Shown here one piece after another: positions 41,105-50,190 of a DNA stretch of 64,000 nucleotides. Within the stretch, counting starts at the first letter, position 1; each line of letters opens with the position of its first letter. Under the pieces are notes generated by a model. The model worked only from the letters and a program-made list of their open reading frames with translations, did no database searches and was not told where the DNA came from. This DNA is from an uncultured Clostridium sp. Lineage in GTDB: Bacteria > Bacillota_I > Bacilli_A > RF39 > UBA660. A program made the position numbers and the translations under genes. Location of the stretch: assembly GCA_905199855.1 (NCBI GenBank), contig CAJKHY010000004.1:4204-68203 (forward strand), given 5' to 3'.

Positions 41105-42601
41105 TCACTTTGTATTTATATCATTAATGGTTATTTTGCTATTGTGTGGTACTGGTTTCCATTCTATTTTTTTAAATAGGGCTATGTAGGTTGTGTATCT
41201 GCCTACGATATCGAAGATTGGCCAAAGAATTGAGAAACTTATTATTTTGTGAAATGGTACTTTTTTTATTCTTTTTCGTTCTAATAATAAAATGTAATAT
41301 GGGGTAATTATGTTTTTTAGATACAAGCCAATGCGGAAGAATAGTCTAGCCCATATGCCTATTAGGAATGTTTGCCAAAGTGCAGAGATTCCTGGGGTTA
41401 TATTTATTCTTATATCAAAGAAATGTCTTAATACTTGTGCTAAGACTGTGCCTCCGGCAAAAAAATTGATATTAGTAAGTCCATATGTGTAGGTGTAACA
41501 TGAACGAAGTATTAGGACTACTAAAATCCATCTAAATAGGTTGATTACGTTTGTGGGTAGTAAGTGCATGAAGGTATCGTACATGATGAATCTATCTTTG
41601 ATGCCAATTAGAATTTTTTCCCACCAGGATCTTTTTTGTTCTTCTTCTTTGCTCCATTTTACTTTAGTGAATTTTCTGCCAAAGAAGATATTTATAAATA
41701 GTTTAAGTCCTGATTCTTTGAAATTGATAAGTAGACCTTTAGACCAACGAAGTTTTTGGTTGTAGGCAACTTTCCAGTTAGGACTTTGTTCATCATAAAA
41801 TTCGGCAGCATCTTGGTAACTGATACGGTATCCTTGACTAACAGCATCGGCCGTTAAACCGCGGTCTTCAGTTAATGAAGTGTAATGCCATCCATCTTGT
41901 ACTACTTCATTGGCAAATAGGTAACCTGTTCCTTGAATGTTTGTTGCTAAACGAAGGAATGATCTGGCACGATGGTTCATTCTAATCGAACGATACCAGT
42001 GCAAGGCGAAGCTCATGGTAATCCAGTTTTCGTCAAAGTTTTTGGTATTACGGTATGATGTTACCATTTTCTCTCCTGAATCAAAGGCGTCATTCATTTT
42101 GGAAATGTAATCTTTTTTTAACAAGTTATCTGCATCAAAGACAAAATATCCTTCATAACTCATTCGACCATAGTCTCTTTCGATGCAGTCAAAAAGATAT
42201 TCTAAGGCAAAACCTTTAGTTTTATGGAGATTATCAAATCTCTCATAGACAATTGCTCCTTTGTTGCGTGCAATTTCGGCTGTGTTATCAGTGCAGTTAT
42301 CCGCTACTACGAAAACAGTTAATAAATCACTAGGATAATCTTGCATATGAATACTATCAAGTAAGTTACCAATTACATTTTTTTCATTACGCGCTGCAAT
42401 GACAATTGCATATTTATGTTTTTTCTTTGCCGGTTTAAATTTCCTTGTAAAGAATATTCCTATAATAACGTATGCTACACGATATGCTACCATAGCCCCG
42501 AGTAATGTGCCTACGGTATTATTAATGCTCCTAAAAAATGGATATATACTTCCAAGCATTTTTATAAAAGTTTCAAAAAAACTACTAATCACTTTTTTCA
42601 C
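41105..42601 (-). CDS. Membrane-bound family 2 glycosyltransferase
   Basis: 498 residues, GTG start at 42601 after GGAAGGG. An N-terminal membrane segment or two (about 25-53), then a GT2 domain: IVIAARNEKNVIGNLL, DNCTDNTAEIA, FVFDADNL (DxD), SLTEDRGL (acidic acceptor-site motif) and QKLRWSKG (QxxRW). Four further membrane segments close the protein. The DxD/ED/QxxRW set is typical of processive enzymes such as hyaluronan, cellulose or poly-GlcNAc synthases. The product is unknown. A flippase for polysaccharide lies at 58241 but not next to it. Confidence 0.9.
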   Translation of the reverse strand: MKKVISSFFETFIKMLGSIYPFFRSINNTVGTLLGAMVAYRVAYVIIGIFFTRKFKPAKKKHKYAIVIAARNEKNVIGNLLDSIHMQDYPSDLLTVFVVADNCTDNTAEIARNKGAIVYERFDNLHKTKGFALEYLFDCIERDYGRMSYEGYFVFDADNLLKKDYISKMNDAFDSGEKMVTSYRNTKNFDENWITMSFALHWYRSIRMNHRARSFLRLATNIQGTGYLFANEVVQDGWHYTSLTEDRGLTADAVSQGYRISYQDAAEFYDEQSPNWKVAYNQKLRWSKGLLINFKESGLKLFINIFFGRKFTKVKWSKEEEQKRSWWEKILIGIKDRFIMYDTFMHLLPTNVINLFRWILVVLILRSCYTYTYGLTNINFFAGGTVLAQVLRHFFDIRINITPGISALWQTFLIGIWARLFFRIGLYLKNIITPYYILLLERKRIKKVPFHKIISFSILWPIFDIVGRYTTYIALFKKIEWKPVPHNSKITINDINTK

Positions 42602-42622
42602 AATTCCCTTCCAAGTAAAACA

Positions 42623-42651
42623 ATTATATCATAAAAGTGAGTTAATATCTA
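42623..42651 (-). promoter_or_regulatory. Promoter of the glycosyltransferase-thiI operon
   Basis: Minus strand TAGATA, 17 bp, TATAAT. Confidence 0.5.
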
Positions 42652-42764
42652 TTGTTTTAAGGTTTTAATAAAAAAATGTTTTTTGAAGTGTATTTTAAGG
42701 TTGGTTCTTCTTTAATATATAAATATCTAAAACTAAGTTTAAAACATGACATATGTTTTTGTTG

Positions 42765-42793
42765 TTGTCAACAATTAAAATAAATGTTATACT
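42765..42793 (+). promoter_or_regulatory. Promoter of tmcAL
   Basis: TTGTCA, 17 bp, TATACT, 20 bp before the start codon. A small palindrome TTGTT-GTC-AACAA overlaps the -35 box. Confidence 0.7.
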
Positions 42794-42812
42794 TAAAAAG
42801 AAGGAGGATCTT

Positions 42813-43961
42813 ATGAGAGTTATTGGTATTATTTGTGAATATAATCCTTTTCATCTGGGTCACCTTTATCAAATAAAAAAAATTAAGGAAACAATTCCTG
42901 ATAGTTTAATTATTTGTATATTTAATGGAACTTTTATGCAAAGAGGAGAAGTTTCTATTATTAATAAGTGGGATAAAACTCGTATTTGTTTGGAATATGG
43001 TATAGATATGGTTGTTGAGCTTCCTTTTGTTTTTGCTACTCAATCCAGTGATATTTTTGCTCATGGTGCACTTAAAATATTAAATAATTTACATGTTGAT
43101 ACTTTAGTTTTTGGAAGTGAATCTAATAATGTTGAAATTTTGAAAACTCTTGCTATGACTCAAATAAATAATGAGGCTTTCGATAATAAGGTGCGTGAGT
43201 ATTTAGATAAGGGTGTTAATTATCCTACTGCTTTGAGCAAGACACTTGAGGTTATTACTAAATATAGAATAAAAGAGCCTAATGATATTTTAGCGGTTTC
43301 TTATATTAAGGAGATTATTAAAAATAATTATTCTATTGAACCTGTTGCTATTAAGAGAACTAATGACTATCATGGTGAAATTATAAGTGGTGATATTATT
43401 AATGCTTCTTTGATTAGGAAAATGTTAACAAATGGTAATGATGTTTCTAAGTATGTTCCTAGGGCTACTTTGAAATATTTAAATGATATTCCTTCTAAGG
43501 ATAAATACTATAGTTTATTAAAATATCAAATAATTAATAATATTGATAATTTAGATAGTTTTCAAACTGTGGATGAGGGGTTAAATAATTTAATTAAAAA
43601 GAATATTTATAATGCTAATAATTTAGACGAATTAATAAGTTCTATCAAAACTAAAAGATATACTTATAATAGATTAAATAGGATGTTTACTCATATTTTG
43701 ACTAATTTTAAGAAAGAGGATAATAGAGGGCTAGAGATTAATTATGTAAGGTTACTTGGTTTTAATAAGAAGGGAAGAAGTTATTTAAATAAGATTAAAA
43801 AGGATATGGAGATATCTGTTGTTACTGGTTATAAGGGAATTAATGATAAGATTTTTAATATCGAAAAAAGAGTATCTTATATTTATTCTTTATTAATAGT
43901 TAATAGTGATTCTTATTTGGAAGAGGATAATAAAAATAAACCTATCATTTTTGGTGATTAG
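42813..43961 (+). CDS. tmcAL: tRNA(Met) cytidine acetate ligase (TmcAL, YlbM)
   Basis: 382 residues from ATG 42813 after AAGGAGG. HIGH-like nucleotidyltransferase start GIICEYNPFHLGHLYQI, then FNGTFMQRGEVSIINKWDKT and FGSESNN, all typical of YlbM/TmcAL. It uses acetate and ATP to make N4-acetylcytidine at the wobble base of elongator tRNA-Met. Alone on the plus strand, convergent with mutM four bases away. Confidence 0.93.
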   Translation: MRVIGIICEYNPFHLGHLYQIKKIKETIPDSLIICIFNGTFMQRGEVSIINKWDKTRICLEYGIDMVVELPFVFATQSSDIFAHGALKILNNLHVDTLVFGSESNNVEILKTLAMTQINNEAFDNKVREYLDKGVNYPTALSKTLEVITKYRIKEPNDILAVSYIKEIIKNNYSIEPVAIKRTNDYHGEIISGDIINASLIRKMLTNGNDVSKYVPRATLKYLNDIPSKDKYYSLLKYQIINNIDNLDSFQTVDEGLNNLIKKNIYNANNLDELISSIKTKRYTYNRLNRMFTHILTNFKKEDNRGLEINYVRLLGFNKKGRSYLNKIKKDMEISVVTGYKGINDKIFNIEKRVSYIYSLLIVNSDSYLEEDNKNKPIIFGD

Positions 43962-43964
43962 GTT

Positions 43965-44786
43965 TTATTTTTGGCAATGTGGACAGTAGTAAGTACCACG
44001 GCCTCCAACTTTAATTTTTTTTATTTGATTTTGACATATAGGACAATGTTCTTTTTCTTTGTTGTGCACGAATAATGAATCTTGATATGTGCCTATTACA
44101 CCATCTACTGAGGTGTAACTATGAATTGTGGTACCGCCTTTGGCAATAGCTTTATTTAATACTTCTTTTGTATATTTGATAATGTTATTTAATTCTTTTT
44201 CTTTTAATGTATTTGACTTTTTTAATGGGTTGATGTGTGATAGAAAAAGTATTTCGTCAGCATAAATATTGCCTATTCCAGTGATAATGCTTTGGTCTAG
44301 TAATACTGTTTTTATGGGTATTATTTTATTCTTTAATTTTTCTTTTAAGTAATTAGATGTCAGGTCATTATCAAACGGTTCTAGTCCTAATTCTTTTAAA
44401 GGTCCAATAGTATCAATATTTTCTTTTTTTATAAGATACATTTTCCCAAACTTTCTTGTATCCATATATCTTAATTCTTGATTGTTATCTAGGTTAAATA
44501 TAACGTGTTCATGTTTATTAATTTTGTCATTTTTATTTTTAAAGAAGTATTTTCCTTCCATTCTTAGATGTGATAATAAGTAATAATCTTCTAAGTCAAA
44601 GATTAGAAATTTGCCTCTTCTAGTGATGTTTTTTACTGTTCTGTTTTTTAATATTTTTTCAAATGTGTTAGTATCTGGATAGGCAATGATATTATTATAT
44701 AAAACTTTTACATCATTAATTTTTTTGTTTATTAATCTTTTCTTTAGATTTTCTTTAACAGTTTCTACTTCTGGTAACTCAGGCAT
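43965..44786 (-). CDS. mutM: Formamidopyrimidine-DNA glycosylase
   Basis: 273 residues from ATG 44786 after GGAGGTG, so the mature N-terminus is the catalytic Pro of PELPEVETV with Glu next to it. RRGKFLIF carries the base-binding Lys. Helix-two-turn-helix QSIITGIGNIYADEILF and a C-terminal zinc finger with four Cys (CPICQNQ, then CPHC) are complete. Excises 8-oxoguanine and Fapy lesions. Third gene of polA-CDF-mutM; polA next to mutM is common in Bacillota. Overlaps the CDF gene by 8 bp. Confidence 0.97.
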   Translation of the reverse strand: MPELPEVETVKENLKKRLINKKINDVKVLYNNIIAYPDTNTFEKILKNRTVKNITRRGKFLIFDLEDYYLLSHLRMEGKYFFKNKNDKINKHEHVIFNLDNNQELRYMDTRKFGKMYLIKKENIDTIGPLKELGLEPFDNDLTSNYLKEKLKNKIIPIKTVLLDQSIITGIGNIYADEILFLSHINPLKKSNTLKEKELNNIIKYTKEVLNKAIAKGGTTIHSYTSVDGVIGTYQDSLFVHNKEKEHCPICQNQIKKIKVGGRGTYYCPHCQK

Positions 44787-45654
44787 TTTCTTCACCTCCA
44801 TAAGGATTTACGCTTATTTTTACATAAGATATTTTGATATTACTATTGATTAGTCTTTGTTTTAAATTGTTGGTAATGCTATTTCCTTCTTTAATGGTTA
44901 GGTTATCTTTGATGGATATGTCAATATTAACTTGGTAATAAGAGCCATATTTCATTATTTCTAATTCGTCTATTTTCTTAATGCGTTCATCACTTAAAAT
45001 TATCTCTTTAATTAGATTTATGTATTCTTGATTTGTTTCTTTTTCTCCAATGATGCTAATGATGTTTTCTTTTAGAATATTAATGCCAGTATTGAGAATG
45101 AAAAGGGCGACAATGATCGTGGCTAAAGAGTCTGCATAATTGAATAGATGGTTATATTTAGTTAGTTTGGTTAAGAAAAAGGCAATGATTACTACAAATG
45201 TTGATAGGACATCGGTTTTACTTTCTTTTCCTGATGCGATTAGGATATTGTTTTTATATTGATAACCTTTTTTCAAAATGTAAGAAGCTAGGATACATTT
45301 TAGAATTACCGTTATGAAGGAGACATAGATAACTATATTGGAAGGTTTAGTGCTGTTTCCTATTAATGAACTTGTAATTAAAATTAATGATAAGGCACTT
45401 ATAATAAGTCCAATGATAATGCTAGTTAAATATTCGATTTTGCCGTGGCCAAAAGGATGTTTACTATCTGCCGGTTTTAGAGCCATATGGTTACCAAAAA
45501 TTGCGATAATATCAGTCGTTAAATCACTTAATGAATGTATACCATCGGCTATTAAGGATTTGAAGTTGCCAAGAAAACCAAATGTTATTTTGGAGGCGAC
45601 TAAAAAGGTATTTGTGAGAAGGCTTTTTAGTAACACTTTATTTGTTTTATTCAT
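44779..45654 (-). CDS. Cation diffusion facilitator transporter
   Basis: 291 residues. ATG 45654 is chosen over GTG 45660, with AAGTGAG upstream. Six membrane helices; helix 2 has LIADGIHSLSDLTTD, the metal-site HxxxD arrangement, and helix 5 NYADSLATIIVA supplies the second pair of sites. C-terminal cytosolic ferredoxin-like domain follows. Exports divalent metal (Zn, Mn, Fe or similar) with proton exchange; the metal cannot be told. Located between polA and mutM, which is unusual for this family. Confidence 0.92.
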   Translation of the reverse strand: MNKTNKVLLKSLLTNTFLVASKITFGFLGNFKSLIADGIHSLSDLTTDIIAIFGNHMALKPADSKHPFGHGKIEYLTSIIIGLIISALSLILITSSLIGNSTKPSNIVIYVSFITVILKCILASYILKKGYQYKNNILIASGKESKTDVLSTFVVIIAFFLTKLTKYNHLFNYADSLATIIVALFILNTGINILKENIISIIGEKETNQEYINLIKEIILSDERIKKIDELEIMKYGSYYQVNIDISIKDNLTIKEGNSITNNLKQRLINSNIKISYVKISVNPYGGEENA

Positions 45655-45660
45655 ATTCAC

Positions 45661-48228
45661 TCACTTTGCTTCATACCAATTGTTTCCAAATGAAACGTCT
45701 ACAACAAGAGGTACATTTAATTTATATGCACTATCCATAATATCAGTTACTAATTTTTCCATTATTTCTTTTTCTTCTTTTGGTACATTGAAGATTAATT
45801 CATCGTGTACTTGTAATAACATTTTGCTTTTTAGTTTTCTTCTTTCTATTTCTTTATCTATTTTTATCATGGCTATTTTTAGGATGTCTGCCGCGGTGCC
45901 TTGAATTGGTGTATTTAATGCCATTCTTTCACCCATGCTTCTTATCATGTAGTTTTTGTTGTTTAGTTCTTCAATAATCCTTTTGCGGTTGGTAATGGTT
46001 TTAACATATCCTTTTTCATGAGCTTCGGCAATGACTTTATTCATATAGTCTTTAACTCCTGGATATGTGTTAAAATAATCTTCTATAAACATTTTGGCTT
46101 CTGTTGGTGATATTCTTAAATCCTCAGATAGACCAAAACTACTGATACCATAGATAATTCCAAAGTTAACGGCTTTAGCTTTTCTTCGCATATCTTTCGT
46201 TACAAGTTCAATAGGAACATGGTTTATATCGGCTGCGGTTTTTGTATGAATGTCATATCCTTTTTTGAAGGCGTCAATTAATTCGCTGACATTTGACATA
46301 TGAGCAAAGACACGAAGTTCAATTTGAGAATAATCCGAAGACATCATAACGGAATTTTTTTCTGGTATAAAGGCTTTTCTTATTTGTTTTCCTATCTCAT
46401 TTCTTACTGGAATGTTTTGAAGGTTAGGTTCAACTGAAGATAGTCTACCTGTTCTTGTTTGGGTTTGGGTATAAATGGTATGTATTTTGTCATCACTAGA
46501 GATAATTGATAGTAATGATTCTACATAAGTATAATATAGTTTGCTTAGGGTACGATATTCTAATATTTTATCAATGATAGGATGTTTTCCTACTAGTTTA
46601 TTTAAGACAGTAGAATCGGTTACATAACCTATTTTATTTTTTTTAGCAAATGGTAAACCTAATTTTTCAAAGAGGATGGTTCCAAGTTGTTTAGAAGAGG
46701 AGATATTGAATTCACAACCAGCATGGTTATATATGTCTTGGCTTATTAATTCAAGTTTTATTTTGATATCTTCTTTCATTTCAAGTAGGACATTTCTATC
46801 TATTCTAACTCCTTCAAGTTCCATTTTGGCTAAAACTTCGCTTAGTGGTAATTCGATATCTTCATATAAATTAGTGATGTTTTCAACATTCATTTTATTT
46901 ACGAAGGAATCTTTGTTTTTATAAATGAATCTAGCTTTTTCTATGCTATCTTGGGCTAATGTGGAAATATCATTATAATTTTTATTAAGGGAAATTTCAC
47001 TGCCAAGGCTATTTACTAAATATGTGATGTCTTCTTTAACATTATAGTTTAATAAATAAGCTGAGAGCATAAGATCAAATGTAAAGTTAGAAAATGCTAT
47101 TTCATGTTTGGTAAGGCTGGCATATACTTTTTTATAATCATAGGTGTACTTTTCTGTACTTAGTAGAAATGTTGGATTATTTTTTAATATTTCATATGGG
47201 ATAAATAAGCTGTTTTCTTCGTTATAAACGGAAGCTCCAATAATGTTGGCTAGGTGATAGTTACTGTTATCTAGTTCTAAGTAAAAAGCACACGGACTAG
47301 TAATATTAATTTCTTTGATGTCTTTTACTATTTTAACATTGTTTTCTGTTTTTTTTGTTTCTACTTTGTTTTGTTGTTTTTTTAAGAAAGAATAAAATTC
47401 TAAATCGCTATAAATGGTAATTAATTCATCGGTATTTTCTTTTTGTATTACTATATCTTCTAGCGTTAGGCCAAGTGGGACATCTTTATAAATCGTGGCT
47501 AACTTTTTACTGGCAAAAGCGCTTTCTTTATCTGCCACTAATTTTTCATGAGTGCTTCCTTTTATTTTGTCAATATTGGCATATAGGTTTTCGATGCTGT
47601 CATATTCTTTTAGCAATTTAATAGCTGTTTTTTCTCCAATACCTTTGACACCTTTGATATTATCACTGACATCTCCTTCTAAGCCCTTTAAATCAATCAT
47701 TCTAATTGGTTCAATGCCATAGTTCTCATAGAAGACATCACGATTCATGCGAATATAATCTTTGCTTTTTAATAGTTTTACATCAACTTTGTCACTAATT
47801 AGTTGAAGTAAATCTTTATCACTGCTGATGATAGTGCCAATGTAATTAGGATTATTATCTATCATTTTAACAAATGTTCCTATGATGTCGTCGGCTTCAT
47901 AATTATCTATTTCATAATGTTTTACTCCCATGGCATCAAGTATTTTTTTGGCAACAGGGAACTGCATTTTTAATTCATCAGGTGTTTCGGCACGTCCACC
48001 TTTATAATCAGCATAGCTTTCGTGTCTAAATGTTTTGCCCTTGTCAAAAGCTACCACGATGTATTCTGGTTTTTCTTCGTTAATAATTTTATTCATCATG
48101 TTGATAAATCCAAAAAGTCCATTTGTAGGAAAACCTTTAGAATTTCTCATATTGCTTCCTGAATAAGCCGTGGCATAGTAACTCCTAAATAATAGATTGT
48201 TGCCATCTACTAATATTACTTTTTTCAT
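45661..48228 (-). CDS. polA: DNA polymerase I
   Basis: 855 residues, GAGG before ATG 48228. 5' nuclease domain (1 to about 290) with VDGNNLLFRS, VAFDKGKTFRHE and GVKGIGEKTA. The proofreading domain (about 300-450) is present in outline but its DxE motif reads YLELDNSNY, so it is probably inactive, as in Bacillus. Polymerase motifs A DYSQIELRVFAHM, B KAVNFGIIYG and C LLQVHDELIF are intact. Fills gaps and removes RNA primers. Driven by a consensus promoter with a leader of about 100 nt. Confidence 0.97.
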   Translation of the reverse strand: MKKVILVDGNNLLFRSYYATAYSGSNMRNSKGFPTNGLFGFINMMNKIINEEKPEYIVVAFDKGKTFRHESYADYKGGRAETPDELKMQFPVAKKILDAMGVKHYEIDNYEADDIIGTFVKMIDNNPNYIGTIISSDKDLLQLISDKVDVKLLKSKDYIRMNRDVFYENYGIEPIRMIDLKGLEGDVSDNIKGVKGIGEKTAIKLLKEYDSIENLYANIDKIKGSTHEKLVADKESAFASKKLATIYKDVPLGLTLEDIVIQKENTDELITIYSDLEFYSFLKKQQNKVETKKTENNVKIVKDIKEINITSPCAFYLELDNSNYHLANIIGASVYNEENSLFIPYEILKNNPTFLLSTEKYTYDYKKVYASLTKHEIAFSNFTFDLMLSAYLLNYNVKEDITYLVNSLGSEISLNKNYNDISTLAQDSIEKARFIYKNKDSFVNKMNVENITNLYEDIELPLSEVLAKMELEGVRIDRNVLLEMKEDIKIKLELISQDIYNHAGCEFNISSSKQLGTILFEKLGLPFAKKNKIGYVTDSTVLNKLVGKHPIIDKILEYRTLSKLYYTYVESLLSIISSDDKIHTIYTQTQTRTGRLSSVEPNLQNIPVRNEIGKQIRKAFIPEKNSVMMSSDYSQIELRVFAHMSNVSELIDAFKKGYDIHTKTAADINHVPIELVTKDMRRKAKAVNFGIIYGISSFGLSEDLRISPTEAKMFIEDYFNTYPGVKDYMNKVIAEAHEKGYVKTITNRKRIIEELNNKNYMIRSMGERMALNTPIQGTAADILKIAMIKIDKEIERRKLKSKMLLQVHDELIFNVPKEEKEIMEKLVTDIMDSAYKLNVPLVVDVSFGNNWYEAK

Positions 48229-48338
48229 ATAATTACCTCACTTTTATATTGATTTATCACAAAATTCCTGCGTTTTTTGATTTAAAAAGAACATTTTTCT
48301 TTTTTTACTTTTATGTTTTGTTTTTTATCTGTATATTT

Positions 48339-48367
48339 ATTATAATATATTAGAATAATAATGTCAA
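48339..48367 (-). promoter_or_regulatory. Consensus promoter of polA
   Basis: Minus strand TTGACA, 17 bp, TATAAT; perfect sigma-A match. The leader 48229-48330 has an A/T-rich hairpin but no clear regulatory element. Confidence 0.85.
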
Positions 48368-48429
48368 CATTGTTTCATACAATTGTTTGAGTGTTTGGTG
48401 ACAGATATGCACTAAAACAGCGTAGCAAA

Positions 48430-48460
48430 TGTATAAAAAGAAAAAGTACTATCTACTTTT
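48430..48460 (-). terminator. Terminator of the dnaB-dnaI operon
   Basis: Minus strand AAAAGTA / TACTTTT and TCTTTTT, directly after the stop at 48462. Confidence 0.75.
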
Positions 48461-48461
48461 C

Positions 48462-48956
48462 CTATTTTAATACTAAATACAAGATTAGAGCTAAACTTAC
48501 TAGAGTTAGAAATAAGATCCCCGTTAGTTTAACATAGCCTTGTTTTCTTAAAGAATCTAGTAAGTTTATTTTAAAGATATCTTTATCTGCATGGGTTTTT
48601 GATATTAAGACACCTTTATATGTTTTTAATTCACTTTGATGTCCTTCGTCAAGTATATCTTCAGGAGAAATTGTATTTAACATGACTATTTTTTGATTTT
48701 CATAAACAGTATAATGTAAGACAATATCTCCATATACTTTTGAAAATGTTCTATCTGTTGGTAATTTTAAATCATATTTGGTAATTCCTTCGGCTTTATT
48801 TGTGGATGTTATGACTCCCATGAAATTACCTTCTTTTAGTGCAGGATAGTATTCAAACATTAATTTTTTGTATGCCAGCATATTATATTTTTTTATTGAT
48901 TTCTCTTTTTTGCGAAATTCATTTTCATTAACATAATCAATAATAAAATTTTGCAT
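48462..48956 (-). CDS. Hypothetical tail-anchored protein
   Basis: 164 residues from ATG 48956 after AAGGTGAT. Soluble N-terminal 140 residues, alpha/beta, with no Cys or known motif; a single C-terminal membrane helix (GILFLTLVSLALILYLVLK). I do not recognise the family. Last gene of the dnaB-dnaI operon. Its tail resembles that of the preceding small protein (FLVLYLILKK), so the two may act together at the membrane. Confidence 0.7.
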   Translation of the reverse strand: MQNFIIDYVNENEFRKKEKSIKKYNMLAYKKLMFEYYPALKEGNFMGVITSTNKAEGITKYDLKLPTDRTFSKVYGDIVLHYTVYENQKIVMLNTISPEDILDEGHQSELKTYKGVLISKTHADKDIFKINLLDSLRKQGYVKLTGILFLTLVSLALILYLVLK

Positions 48957-48967
48957 TAATAATCACC

Positions 48968-49261
48968 TTATTTTTTTAAAATTAAATATAATACGAGGAA
49001 TACACCTACGGCAATTAACGATCCAAGTCCTGCCATTCTTGTAAATCCTGCACGGGTACTATTGATTTCAGTGAAAGATCCATATTTATTAAATGGTTTT
49101 CTTACTCTGGTATAAGGCTTCATCATTTTTAGATTGCTTCCTTGATTAAAGCTACTTGGGTCATAATTGTTACTAGTTTTGATAATTTCAATATCGGTGT
49201 TCTCATCTATTTGTCTTTTGTTTACTAGTTCTTCTTTTACAATTTCTTCATTTTCATTCAT
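48968..49261 (-). CDS. Hypothetical small tail-anchored protein
   Basis: 97 residues from ATG 49261, after AAAGGATGG; it overlaps the dnaI stop by 8 bp. Acidic N-terminus, then a basic middle (PYTRVRKPFNKYGSF), and a C-terminal membrane helix (LGSLIAVGVFLVLYLILKK). Not recognised. The position right after the helicase loader hints at membrane attachment of replication or cell-cycle proteins, but this is only context. Confidence 0.65.
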   Translation of the reverse strand: MNENEEIVKEELVNKRQIDENTDIEIIKTSNNYDPSSFNQGSNLKMMKPYTRVRKPFNKYGSFTEINSTRAGFTRMAGLGSLIAVGVFLVLYLILKK

Positions 49262-50189
49262 TTTTATTTCCATCCTTTCTTTTGTTAGCACTAATCAAAT
49301 GGATTTGATCAGTCATAAACTTAATTCTTTCAATTATTCTTCTTGATTTTACTTTGTCTACTCGATTACCGACTATGCTTAGGTTTTCTTCTAATTCTTC
49401 AATGGTTAGGTTTGAGGTGAAGAATGTTTTTAAGTTTTCTTCCATTCGATATTGAAGTATTGTTCCCAAGATTTCGTCTCTACTCCATGCCGTTGTGGTT
49501 TCAGCCCCAATATCATCAATTAATAATAGTTCTACGTTTCTAATATATTCAAACTGTCTATTATAGTCTTCGTCTCCAAAGTTTGATTTTAATGTTCTTA
49601 GGAAGTCTGGAAAGAAGATGATGGCTACTTTGTGTCCGTTTTTGGCTAGTTCATTTAGCATGGCACTTAGTAGATAGGTTTTCCCACTTCCAAAGTTACC
49701 TGTTAGGTAGAGTCCTTTAATTTTTTTGTCTTTTTCATAATTGTCAAGGAAATGCTTCATCCATTTTATGGTTTCTAAGCGGTTTTTATCATCGGTATAG
49801 ATATCTTTCATTTTGGCATTTTTAATTTCTGTAGGCATTTCAAATAAACTGATATTTTCTTTGAATTTATTTTCTTTTTCTAATTTTTTTTGATATTTGC
49901 AAGGGATGTAGTCAAATATTAAGTTGTTACCATTTGCGGTTGGATAATAAATATATCCTCCTACTTCATGATTACATTCTAACACATTTTTACAGTTTTG
50001 GCAATGGCTTAATTCACTTGCTGTTTTTTGTAATTTTGATGTATATTTCATTAAATCTTTATTGGGCATATTTAGTCTAGCAACAAGTTTTTTGAAATTA
50101 GCATCTTCCATGGATTCGTTGAAATATCTTTCTAATTTAAGGTGGATGTTTTTATCAAACTTGCTAATTACTTTACTTAAGTTTTCCAT
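49254..50189 (-). CDS. dnaI: Helicase loader DnaI
   Basis: 311 residues. The N-terminal part has a zinc cluster (CQNCKN, C72, then C97 with H74 nearby), as in Bacillus DnaI, where it gates ssDNA binding. AAA+ domain: Walker A GNFGSGKT at 164-171, Walker B LLLIDDIGAE, sensor FFTSNLT. It loads the replicative helicase at the origin with DnaD/DnaB. One base after dnaB. Confidence 0.96.
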   Translation of the reverse strand: MENLSKVISKFDKNIHLKLERYFNESMEDANFKKLVARLNMPNKDLMKYTSKLQKTASELSHCQNCKNVLECNHEVGGYIYYPTANGNNLIFDYIPCKYQKKLEKENKFKENISLFEMPTEIKNAKMKDIYTDDKNRLETIKWMKHFLDNYEKDKKIKGLYLTGNFGSGKTYLLSAMLNELAKNGHKVAIIFFPDFLRTLKSNFGDEDYNRQFEYIRNVELLLIDDIGAETTTAWSRDEILGTILQYRMEENLKTFFTSNLTIEELEENLSIVGNRVDKVKSRRIIERIKFMTDQIHLISANKRKDGNKNE

Positions 50190-50190
50190 A

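Noticed and set aside
45338..45904. 188-codon plus-strand open frame across polA and the CDF gene
   Set aside because: Antisense to two well-supported genes, no SD and no protein-like composition.
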